A program made the translations under genes and the position numbers. A stretch of 64,000 nucleotides of DNA from Novilysobacter_A longmucuonensis (lineage in GTDB: Bacteria > Pseudomonadota > Gammaproteobacteria > Xanthomonadales > Xanthomonadaceae). The notes under the pieces are model-generated. The model was not told the DNA's origin and made no database searches. It saw only the letters and a program-made list of their open reading frames with translations. Location: assembly GCF_046600735.1 (NCBI RefSeq), contig NZ_JBJMAW010000009.1:62001-126000 (forward strand), given 5' to 3'. Positions 19,101 through 26,036 of the stretch are shown piece by piece (the first letter of the stretch is position 1; every line of letters starts with the position of its first letter).

Positions 19101-20159
19101 ATGCAGAAGCAGGTGTTAGTGGCGGCACTTCTCGTGGGGATCGCGGGATGCTCAAGTGGAGCGCAGTTACCGCAGGATCAGGGCAGTAATTCAGCCGGCA
19201 GCGGGGGCTTGGTGGATGAATTGAGCGCCGCCTTTACTCCGAGTGCTTGGTCGATTGAGAAGGTGAGCTCCGGCATCGACGGCGAAACATATACGGCTAC
19301 CCGAGTGTACTCGTTCCCGGATCGGCAGACGCAGCTCCAGGCGACCGCTTCATGTGTCGCGGGAACGGGGATCAGTGAACTCGTCATCGACTCATACCTA
19401 GGCGCGCCGGAGAATCCACACGATGGAAGCGCCTTTGTAACTTCGACTAATGGATTTGGATTCCAGGTCGCGACGGGTCGGGTCAAGTCTGTGGACGGGT
19501 CCGTCGCGGATCTGAGCTCCTACTTCACCCTCGGAGTAGATTACAACAACCGGCTCATGTTTGACTTCAACAACCCGATTTCGCAGGCGGCGATACCGCA
19601 AGCTCCTGGCTACAGTTCTCTCGCTTCGATGGTTGAGGAGGGGGATATCAACTACGCGAGGCTATTGCTCGCTGCTGTCCCGATGACGGTCGAAGTTAAG
19701 AATGGTGCGGGGCTGTTTGAGCTTGAGATTGACAGAAGTGAAGAGTTAACTGAAGCGCTTCAGGCGTGTGGTGCGGGATCAGCGCTCCTCACGGAGCAAT
19801 ATGTGACCCGCGTCCAAGAAGTAGAGCAACGCGAGCGCTCTGCAGCACTGGACGCGCTTAAAGGCATCTGCTTAAGCCGGGGGCAGATCAACAAATCCTT
19901 GGTGACTGATTCTTTCCGTATGGGCAGTCGCTCGGATGAGTTTCTCGCAAAGATCGAACATTTCTCCATCCCGTTGGATTGTGCAACTTCGGCTCCAGAT
20001 GAGCTGTCGAAGTTCAGCGCAAACATCGACGGCTACCTGCTCAGAGCCCAGGAGCAAGGAACCCCTTGCTCACGAGACGCCCTCTTAAAGAGTGCGGCAG
20101 AGATGGGGCTTGATGAAGCCGTTTGGGATATGTATCTAAAGAGCTACTGTCAGGCTTGA
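19101..20159 (+). CDS. Putative lipoprotein of unknown function
   Basis: 352 residues with a lipoprotein signal: MQKQVLVAALLVGIAGC, cleavage before Cys17 (lipobox IAGC). The mature part begins Ser/Gly-rich. The C-terminal third carries several Cys residues (GICLSRG, LDCATS, TPCSRD, SYCQA) that could form disulfides in the periplasm. ATG 19101 is preceded by AAGGAG and AGGGGA. No domain recognised. Cargo of the comM island; it may be a surface or exclusion factor, but that is a guess. Confidence 0.75.
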   Translation: MQKQVLVAALLVGIAGCSSGAQLPQDQGSNSAGSGGLVDELSAAFTPSAWSIEKVSSGIDGETYTATRVYSFPDRQTQLQATASCVAGTGISELVIDSYLGAPENPHDGSAFVTSTNGFGFQVATGRVKSVDGSVADLSSYFTLGVDYNNRLMFDFNNPISQAAIPQAPGYSSLASMVEEGDINYARLLLAAVPMTVEVKNGAGLFELEIDRSEELTEALQACGAGSALLTEQYVTRVQEVEQRERSAALDALKGICLSRGQINKSLVTDSFRMGSRSDEFLAKIEHFSIPLDCATSAPDELSKFSANIDGYLLRAQEQGTPCSRDALLKSAAEMGLDEAVWDMYLKSYCQA

Positions 20160-20219
20160 CAGGCCTCTAGACGTACTGGCGGGGTGCTGTTCGGCAACGG
20201 ACAGCACTCTGCGCTCGCA

Positions 20220-20888
20220 TCATAAGCACCCGATCCGCTTAGCCCTCGCAATAACATTCTTGACCCCCGTAGCAGTCCACTGCCTTCCCCGCTGAGTCTC
20301 AATGCGCTGTTTGTTCAGCAGCGCGGCGATTCGCGAGAGGGGTGGGCTGCCCGTAGCAGACATCGCCGCTATGTGCGGCGAAACAGATTCGGCGAATCGA
20401 TCCGCCTTCTCAACGGCGAACTTGCTCGCGCTCCGTGCTTGCTTAGCAGCATTGGGGTTTCCGAGAACGATGCCCTTCGCCTTTGCGCTCTGCAGCGCCG
20501 CCTTCGTCCGCTTGCCGATCATCTCGCGTTCGTACTCTGCGACAGCCGCGATGATGTGTATGGTCAGCTTGTTGGCGTGAGGTAAATCTGCCGCCACGAA
20601 CTCTACTCCGGATTCCATAAGTCGGGTGATGAAGTAGACATTTCGCGCCAGCCGATCGAGCTTGGCGATCACTAGTACCGCCTTCCTGGCTTTCGCAAGG
20701 CGGATGGCTTCATTCAGCTTAGGTCGTCCACTGTTGGCTCCGGACTCGACTTCTTCGTACTCCCCAACGATTTGACCTCGTACGCCGAGCACATGTGCCT
20801 GTACTGCGGTCCTCTGGGCACCTAATCCAAGCCCCGTTGCCCCTTGCCTCTGCGTCGAAACACGGTAGTAGGCGACGAATTCCAGCAT
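20220..20888 (-). CDS. Small serine recombinase (resolvase/invertase type)
   Basis: 222 residues. The resolvase catalytic domain has the nucleophile in FVAYYRVSTQRQ (Ser11) and the conserved KLDRLARN block; a C-terminal HTH-like region (PPLSRIAALLNKQRI) follows. It belongs to the family that resolves or inverts DNA between two sites. It is divergent from the HUH-like gene, across a region with iteron-like repeats. It might resolve multimers of a replicating form of the island; that is inference. Confidence 0.88.
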   Translation of the reverse strand: MLEFVAYYRVSTQRQGATGLGLGAQRTAVQAHVLGVRGQIVGEYEEVESGANSGRPKLNEAIRLAKARKAVLVIAKLDRLARNVYFITRLMESGVEFVAADLPHANKLTIHIIAAVAEYEREMIGKRTKAALQSAKAKGIVLGNPNAAKQARSASKFAVEKADRFAESVSPHIAAMSATGSPPLSRIAALLNKQRIETQRGRQWTATGVKNVIARAKRIGCL

Positions 20889-20960
20889 TTCTGTGGTTCC
20901 TTATAGAGCCCATATGTTCCTTTGGACTTTATAGAGAGCGTCAGCGAGGGCAATCTTTTC

Positions 20961-21001
20961 AAACAAGATCGATCTTTCTGACGAAACAAGATCCATCTTT
21001 C
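20961..21001. repeat. Two iteron-like direct repeats upstream of the HUH-like gene
   Basis: AAACAAGATCGATCTTTC at 20961-20978 and AAACAAGATCCATCTTTC at 20984-21001: 18 bp with one mismatch, starts 23 bp apart (about two helical turns). The first contains the palindrome AAGATCGATCTT. They resemble Rep-binding iterons and may form part of a replication origin. Confidence 0.6.
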
Positions 21002-21030
21002 GGCGGATAAGCGGCTCCGCCAGATAAATA

Positions 21031-21055
21031 CAGGACCACCGTGAACCTGGTCCTG
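21031..21055. promoter_or_regulatory. Hairpin immediately upstream of the HUH-like gene
   Basis: CAGGACCA and TGGTCCTG form a perfect 8-bp stem around a 9-nt loop and end 4 nt before the ATG at 21060. It could be the nicking hairpin of a rolling-circle origin, or an RNA hairpin that masks the ribosome-binding site. Confidence 0.55.
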
Positions 21056-21059
21056 TCTT

Positions 21060-21557
21060 ATGTCGACGTTTTCAGCCGAAAATCTCCAAGCCGCCTACCT
21101 GCAATGGCTATCTGAACCAGACGTCGAAGACGCTGTCGCCGGGACGATCACGTTCAAGCGAACCTTCAACGGGCGCCCTATTTCCGAAAAAGCCGCTGCT
21201 GACGCTGTCCGCGTGTTCGGACGCATGCTTCAGTGCCATGCCTACGGAAACCGATTCAAGAAGGGCAAGGCATGGTTGACGTTCATCGCCGTCAACGAAG
21301 GTGGTCGCGAACCCGGACAAAAACATCCGCATGTGCACTTCTTTCTTGAGGTGCCCGAAGGTTGGTCCACCGACGGCTGGATGGAAGTTGTTAGAAAAAA
21401 AATCGATAAGATTGAATGTTTCGGCTCAGAAAATTGTGTGGTAAAGCCAGTAGTTGATGGCGGATGGCTCGATTACATGTTTAAGCGAAGCGATAAGAAC
21501 TGCTACGCAGATGCGCTCGATATCATCAGTTTGTGGACCAAGAGCCGGTCCAACTAA
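21060..21557 (+). CDS. HUH-type Rep-like protein (candidate replication initiator)
   Basis: 165 residues. GQKHPHVHFFLEVP (about residues 83-96) carries an H-x-H pair flanked by hydrophobics, as in the metal site of HUH endonucleases. A Tyr in GGWLDYMFKRS (about 139-149) lies where the nicking Tyr would be expected. The protein is shorter than plasmid Reps and matches small phage or satellite initiators in size. Direct repeats and a hairpin precede it. No Shine-Dalgarno site is clear outside the hairpin. The HUH reading rests on the motif only. Confidence 0.55.
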   Translation: MSTFSAENLQAAYLQWLSEPDVEDAVAGTITFKRTFNGRPISEKAAADAVRVFGRMLQCHAYGNRFKKGKAWLTFIAVNEGGREPGQKHPHVHFFLEVPEGWSTDGWMEVVRKKIDKIECFGSENCVVKPVVDGGWLDYMFKRSDKNCYADALDIISLWTKSRSN

Positions 21558-21647
21558 GGTCGTACCGAGGGTCTTCCTTAGCTCAACCACAGGGCGCTGA
21601 TGGCGCCTTGATGGCGGAGCTTTGCCAAAAAGAAACGGAAACAAACA

Positions 21648-21824
21648 ATGAAAAGAAGAGATCCGAACATCAGCCGTCTGCTCAGAGACGCGCAAGCCAA
21701 ACTGAAAGGGACGAGTCGCGCACAAGGGATCGAAGCGAAGGTGCAGCAATTAGTTCTGCTAGCTGACGGGCTGATCCAATTAGTCGATGCGCTTTCAACG
21801 GCACAGACAAGTCCCAGTCGATGA
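21648..21824 (+). CDS. Small unknown protein (58 residues)
   Basis: 58 residues, basic N-terminal half (MKRRDPNISRLLRDAQAKLK) and an amphipathic helical C-terminal half (VQQLVLLADGLIQLVDAL). It begins 90 bp after the HUH-like gene on the same strand and ends 33 bp before the convergent recombinase gene. The composition suggests a helical partner or DNA-binding accessory protein. No homologue recognised; coding status is moderately supported by position and composition. Confidence 0.45.
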   Translation: MKRRDPNISRLLRDAQAKLKGTSRAQGIEAKVQQLVLLADGLIQLVDALSTAQTSPSR

Positions 21825-21856
21825 GAAGCCGGCTGTTACAGGAGGCGACTAAACAC

Positions 21857-23656
21857 CTACGTCGCTTCGAAGCGCGAAAGCCGCTTCATACGTTGGAGCC
21901 GCTTGTCTGAACCAAGCTTCAGACGTCGCATATTCAGCCCTCGAACGATTTGATGCTCGTCGTTTCGGAATCTAATGCTCGCTTCGAACCCAAAGTCATT
22001 GAGGTACTGCTCCAGCTCGTCGGCTTGAACGTGGGGTAGCAAGGTGTCCCAGCCCTCTTCCGTTGGGTCGCGGGACAACACTGCTTCGACGTCCCGTCGA
22101 AGCACGATCGTCTGAATCATTCGTTGCAACTCGCCGGCAAGTGCCCGCCGCGAGCGGGCGCGCTTCTCAGGGTCCTCCACATCGATCGCCGCCCTCAATT
22201 CTTCCAAGATAATTTTTCGCTTTTTGGGGTCGATGACTAGCAAGTCCTCGATCTCGGCATCGAGAAGCTGGATTTGTTGTTTAAGCCGATCCTGATTGCG
22301 CTCGAGGTCTCGAAGAAGAGACAGGGTACTTGTGGGCATCGGTCCGCTATCTGAGAGCATCGCTTGATTTAGATTGCCGATCTTCTTATCGATTGCTTCG
22401 AGATCGTTACGTGCGTTCTCCCGGTCGGTTTTCCTGCCACGTAGCTTCGTCGAAATAGCTTCTCCGCCAATCAGCTTCTCAATGTCCAAGTAGTCGAGGC
22501 TAGAGAGGATAACCTGCTCCACAGGCTCGTAGCGGAATGCTCTAGTTTCACAGCCGCCACGAGAGACCGCTACCGAGCACTTCAAATATTTGCTGTCTTT
22601 AGTCTTGCCGCCCTTATCTAGGTAGCGCATCGTGGATCGACATGCAGCGCAATGCACCAAACCGGTGAAAAGGTTGGCAAATGTCCGCCCCTTGCGTCCT
22701 TTGCCTCCGTTGCGGCGGCGATCTGCCGCCAGTTGTGCCTCGCGGAAGACTTCAGGACGTATTACTTGAGGGTAATAGCCTTGAATTGGTTCGCCGACTG
22801 GCATGCGGAGTTTCTTCTTGTCGGGCGAGATTTCTGTCTTGTGAAGCTGGAATTCGCCGAGCACGGACCGATTGGTGAGGATTTTCTTTATGTATGAGTC
22901 GCGCCAGATCGGCTTTTCCTTGTTCTTGGCTCGAAGGCTGGTCTGCCGGGTGATACCCCAAGCCTTTTCGTTCCGCTCGTTTAGCAATCGGGCAGTTGAA
23001 TAGATGCCATAGCCATTACAGGCGAGCTCGAAAATCTCTTCAACGACGGCGGCGCGCTCGGGGATTGCCTCAATGACACCTGCTGCTCTGTTTACGCGGA
23101 GCCAGGCGGGCACCGTTGCAGTCAGGATTTTTCCTTCGCTAACGAGCGTCTTTCTCTTTTGGCTCCACGCCGCGGAAAGCAGGTTCGACTTGCGAGCTGA
23201 TTCACCGTGAGCCCGCATCATTGAGCCAAGTGCCACAAATAGCTTGTATTGGTTTTCTGCAAAATCTGCAGCGGAGTAGCGCATGCCGTCGTCTAACGTG
23301 ATCACGACGACACCACGCATGATGATCTCAGTGAATGTCGCCATCGCCGCCAGTGGCGTCTGCCGAGTCAATCGATCCATTGATTCCACGATCAGGTAGC
23401 TGCCGAGTGGAACCAGATTGTTCGAGAGAGCGTTCAGGAATCGCCCAAGAGCGCCCTGCTCGTTGTCTCCCCGGAAGGCGGACTTGCCAATGTCGTCGTA
23501 GTTCTCGACGAGTTCCAGGTTGTTGTCTGCTACATACTGCTCGGTCCGATCGTACTGACGCCTAAGGGAGTCGCCTTGAAGCTGCTCCTTGGTAGACATG
23601 CGTACGTACGAGTACGCCTTGACGACGGACTTACGCGGAAGGGTGACCTCTGACAT
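21857..23656 (-). CDS. Large serine recombinase (integrase of the comM island)
   Basis: 599 residues from ATG 23656 (GTG 23713 would add 19). The catalytic domain begins AYSYVRMSTKEQ (nucleophile Ser21), with the SMDRLTRQ block. A recombinase domain follows (NRSVLGEFQLHK), then a zinc-ribbon (HCAACRSTMRYL, later LKCSV and GGCETRA) and a coiled-coil at about 395-480. The start lies about 100 bp from the right attachment core, the usual place for the integrase of such islands. The interrupted comM promoter reads toward it, so host transcription could express it. Confidence 0.92.
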   Translation of the reverse strand: MSEVTLPRKSVVKAYSYVRMSTKEQLQGDSLRRQYDRTEQYVADNNLELVENYDDIGKSAFRGDNEQGALGRFLNALSNNLVPLGSYLIVESMDRLTRQTPLAAMATFTEIIMRGVVVITLDDGMRYSAADFAENQYKLFVALGSMMRAHGESARKSNLLSAAWSQKRKTLVSEGKILTATVPAWLRVNRAAGVIEAIPERAAVVEEIFELACNGYGIYSTARLLNERNEKAWGITRQTSLRAKNKEKPIWRDSYIKKILTNRSVLGEFQLHKTEISPDKKKLRMPVGEPIQGYYPQVIRPEVFREAQLAADRRRNGGKGRKGRTFANLFTGLVHCAACRSTMRYLDKGGKTKDSKYLKCSVAVSRGGCETRAFRYEPVEQVILSSLDYLDIEKLIGGEAISTKLRGRKTDRENARNDLEAIDKKIGNLNQAMLSDSGPMPTSTLSLLRDLERNQDRLKQQIQLLDAEIEDLLVIDPKKRKIILEELRAAIDVEDPEKRARSRRALAGELQRMIQTIVLRRDVEAVLSRDPTEEGWDTLLPHVQADELEQYLNDFGFEASIRFRNDEHQIVRGLNMRRLKLGSDKRLQRMKRLSRFEAT

Positions 23657-23758
23657 TGGGGTGCCGTTGGAGGCAGGGAAGTTGGAAGCGCCGTTGGTTC
23701 CTGTCTCGTCCACTGGATCCAGCTCGTCATGGCGCGGAATTTATTACTATACAACAGG

Positions 23759-23763
23759 GACAT
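23759..23763. other. Right attachment core of the comM island
   Basis: GACAT, identical to 16924-16928; island lies to its left and the comM 5' end to its right. Confidence 0.85.
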
Positions 23764-23856
23764 CCGCGGAACGCCGCCGGCCAGATACACCTCGACCCGT
23801 ACTTCGGGCGCGCGCACGCCCGACCGTGCACGGCTGTGCACGAGCGCCAGATTCAT
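23759..23856 (-). pseudogene. comM: comM 5' fragment (first 31 codons plus core)
   Basis: Starts ATG 23856 with MNLALVHSRARSGVRAPEVR and continues to GGVPR before the attachment core; these are the first residues of ComM. The rest is at 15501-16928. It begins 9 bp after the ubiK stop, so ubiK and comM were probably cotranscribed. The frame runs on into island DNA to about 23530, giving a chimeric tail that is unlikely to be a functional protein. Confidence 0.9.
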
Positions 23857-23865
23857 GGCGGCGAC

Positions 23866-24168
23866 TCAGTGGTGCGGTGCGGAGGACGGCGGGTGCGCCG
23901 CCGGCGCGGCGCCGAGCTGCGCTTCCAGCGTGGCCACCGCGCGCTGGAGCTCGTCAAGCTTCTCGCGCGTGCGCAGCAGCACCGCGCGCTGCACCTCGAA
24001 CTCCTCGCGCGTGACCAGGTCGAGCTTGCCCAGCCCGGTCTGCAGCACCGACTTGAAATTCTGCTGCAGCTCGTCGCGCAGCTCGCGCGAGGACTCCCCG
24101 CGCAGCCCCGGCGGCACCAGGCTGCTGAGGCGGCGGGCGAGGTCGTCGATGTGGCTGAGATCGATCAT
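23866..24168 (-). CDS. ubiK: Ubiquinone biosynthesis accessory factor UbiK
   Basis: 100 residues of the UbiK/YqiC (BMFP) family. The N-terminal amphipathic region is MIDLSHIDDLARRLSSLVPP, and a long C-terminal coiled-coil (REEFEVQRAVLLRTREKLDE) trimerises in known members. UbiK binds UbiJ and helps the soluble ubiquinone-synthesis complex. ATG 24168 was chosen because family members start MID. It lies directly upstream of the comM 5' fragment. Confidence 0.88.
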   Translation of the reverse strand: MIDLSHIDDLARRLSSLVPPGLRGESSRELRDELQQNFKSVLQTGLGKLDLVTREEFEVQRAVLLRTREKLDELQRAVATLEAQLGAAPAAHPPSSAPHH

Positions 24169-24395
24169 CTGGATGGCTCCTCCGGCAGTGCGTGCAGCTT
24201 GGCGGGCCCACCGTGGTGATGCCGTCAGCGCGGGCCGCGCTGCGCTGTCGGAAAAATCTGACGCGGGGACTCCGGGCCGGAACTCTGACGCGTGGTGCGG
24301 CACTCTACCGCAGGCATCATGGCGAGGGGTCGCGCGTTATCCTGCCGCCGCGGAGCATGCAGACGCCCAGTGTCGAAACACCAGGAGAAAGCCGG

Positions 24396-24734
24396 ATGAA
24401 GATGGTCATGGCGGTGATCAAGCCGTTCAAGCTCGACGACGTGCGCGAGGCGCTGGCCGAGGCCGGCGTGGCCGGCATCACCGCCACCGAGGTCAAGGGC
24501 TTCGGGCGCCAGAAGGGCCACACCGAGCTGTACCGCGGCGCCGAGTACGTGGTCGACTTCCTGCCCAAGATCAAGCTGGAAGTGGCGATCACCGATGATC
24601 AGGCCGACACCGTGGTCGAGGCGATCATGAAGGCCGCCGGCACCGGCAAGATCGGCGACGGCAAGATCTTCGTCTGGGACCTGGAGCGTGCGGTGCGGAT
24701 CCGCACCGGCGAGCTGGATGGGGATGCGTTGTAG
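24396..24734 (+). CDS. glnB: PII nitrogen-signalling protein (GlnB/GlnK)
   Basis: 112 residues. The PII signature KGFGRQKGHTELYRGAEY includes the uridylylation Tyr (Tyr51), and KIGDGKIFVWDLERAVRIRT is the C-terminal signature. PII binds ATP/ADP and 2-oxoglutarate and controls GlnE/NtrB or AmtB. AGGAGAAA precedes ATG 24396, excluding the longer upstream frame. GlnB and GlnK cannot be told apart by eye, and no amtB gene follows here, so the symbol is tentative. Confidence 0.93.
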   Translation: MKMVMAVIKPFKLDDVREALAEAGVAGITATEVKGFGRQKGHTELYRGAEYVVDFLPKIKLEVAITDDQADTVVEAIMKAAGTGKIGDGKIFVWDLERAVRIRTGELDGDAL

Positions 24735-24737
24735 GTT

Positions 24738-24904
24738 TGCCCCCTCTCCCGTTTGCGGGAGAGGGTTGGGGTGAGGGCGCGCGACAGTGCGATAGGGGCA
24801 AAACGGCCCAGTCGAGCGGTGTGCTGTGTAGCTTCGTCGCATGTGCCGTTTCGCGTGCCCTCATCCGCCCTTCGGGCACCTTCTCCCGCAAACGGGAGAA
24901 GGGG
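24738..24904. repeat. Inverted dispersed repeat (CCCTCTCCCG..CGGGAGAGGG type)
   Basis: A hairpin CCCTCTCCCGTTTGCGGGAG at the left end and TTCTCCCGCAAACGGGAGAA at the right end bracket a 165-bp unit containing GGGTGAGGGCGCG and an inverted TGCCCTCATCCGCCC. A second copy of the family is at 60943-61070. The left hairpin directly follows the PII gene and may act as a terminator-like structure. Confidence 0.75.
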
Positions 24905-24934
24905 ACATGCTGCAGGGTCAAGGCGTCCTGGGCC

Positions 24935-25783
24935 TTACTCGCCCAGCGCCTCGGCCACGAACGGCGGTGCCACCAGCGCGCCGCGATGGATGTCGGCGCT
25001 GTAGTACCTGGTCTTGAAGCTCTTCGCGCGAGCCTCGTCGTCGCGGAAATCGAAGCCGCCGCCTTTTTTGGCCAGGGTGCAGCTCCACCAGCCGGTCGGG
25101 TAGCACGGTTGCGGGAACGGCAGCGTCTTGAACGCGGCGAAGCCGGCCTTGCCCATTTCGCCGCGCATCTGCTGGATCAGCTCCAGCAGCACCAGCGGCG
25201 ATTCGGACTGCTGCACCAGGATGCCGTCGTCCCTGAGCGCGCGGAAGCAGCTCTCGTAGAACGCGCGGTTGAACAGTCCCTCGGCCGGCCCGACCGGGTC
25301 GGTCGAGTCGACGATGACCACGTCGAGGCTGCCGGGCGCGCAGTTCTTCATATAGGCGATGCCGTCGTCGAACAGCAGCTGCGCGCGCGGGTCGTCGTTG
25401 GACTCGCACAGTTCGGGGAAATACTTCTCGGCCATGCGCGTGACCTGCTCGTCGATGTCGCACTGCACCGCCTGCTCGACGCCGGGATGCTTGAGCACCT
25501 CGCGCAGCGTGCCGCAGTCGCCGCCGCCGATGATCACGACGTTCTTCGGTGCGCCATGGGTGAACAGCGCCGGGTGCGACATCATCTCGTGGTAGAGGAA
25601 GTTGTCGCGCGTGGTCAGCATCATCGCGCCATCGATCAGCATCAGGTTGCCCCAGTCGGTGCTCTGGAAGATCTCGATCTTCTGGAACGCCGACTGCACC
25701 TCGTCGAGCTTGCGGGTGATGCGGAAGCCGATCGCCGAACCGGAGGTGTCGAAGTTCTCGTAGTGCCACGTCGTGTCGGTCAT
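24935..25783 (-). CDS. speE: Spermidine synthase
   Basis: 282 residues; transfers aminopropyl from decarboxylated S-adenosylmethionine to putrescine. NVVIIGGGDCGTLREVLKHP is the nucleotide-binding motif, and DVVIVDSTDPVGPAEGLF carries the catalytic/substrate Asp motif. ATG 25783 (MTDTTWHYENF) is the family-typical start. It is divergent from speA, and the two genes form the arginine-to-spermidine route together with an agmatine-processing step not in the window. Confidence 0.95.
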   Translation of the reverse strand: MTDTTWHYENFDTSGSAIGFRITRKLDEVQSAFQKIEIFQSTDWGNLMLIDGAMMLTTRDNFLYHEMMSHPALFTHGAPKNVVIIGGGDCGTLREVLKHPGVEQAVQCDIDEQVTRMAEKYFPELCESNDDPRAQLLFDDGIAYMKNCAPGSLDVVIVDSTDPVGPAEGLFNRAFYESCFRALRDDGILVQQSESPLVLLELIQQMRGEMGKAGFAAFKTLPFPQPCYPTGWWSCTLAKKGGGFDFRDDEARAKSFKTRYYSADIHRGALVAPPFVAEALGE

Positions 25784-26036
25784 CGTTGTGTCCTGTTTTT
25801 GCTCGTCATCCCGCGCAGGCGGGGACCGGAGGCTTCGTCGCGAAGTGCCGTTCAAACGAAACGCGTGTCCGCAAACCTAAGTCACTGGGTTCCCGCGTTC
25901 GCGGGAATGACGGTCTCGGGAAGGGCCGCGAATTGTAGCGAACGCCAGCGTAAGGCCCCGTGCATCCGTGCGATGACAGCCGCGTTGCGGGCCGGGCGCT
26001 AGAATGCGCGTCCCTCACGTCCGTGGTTGCAAGCCG

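Larger units (their letters stand above)
16924..23763. mobile_element. 6.8-kb integrative island in comM, large serine recombinase type
   Basis: Bounded by a 5-bp identity, GACAT at 16924-16928 and at 23759-23763 (ATGTC on the comM strand). Removing one copy and the 6,830 bp between them restores an uninterrupted comM. Gene content: a soluble/membrane protein pair, an XRE regulator, a lipoprotein, a small serine resolvase, an HUH-like protein, a 58-residue ORF and a large serine recombinase next to the right end. Base composition is lower in GC than the flanks. A short identical core plus an adjacent large serine recombinase is the expected layout for that integration mechanism. Confidence 0.92.

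Noticed and set aside
16924..23763. Transposon of the Tn7-like AbaR type in comM
   Set aside because: No TniA/TniB-like transposase genes; a large serine recombinase and a 5-bp core explain the insertion better.
23530..23856. Separate 108-residue protein
   Set aside because: It is the comM 5' end running out of frame into the island, not an independent gene.
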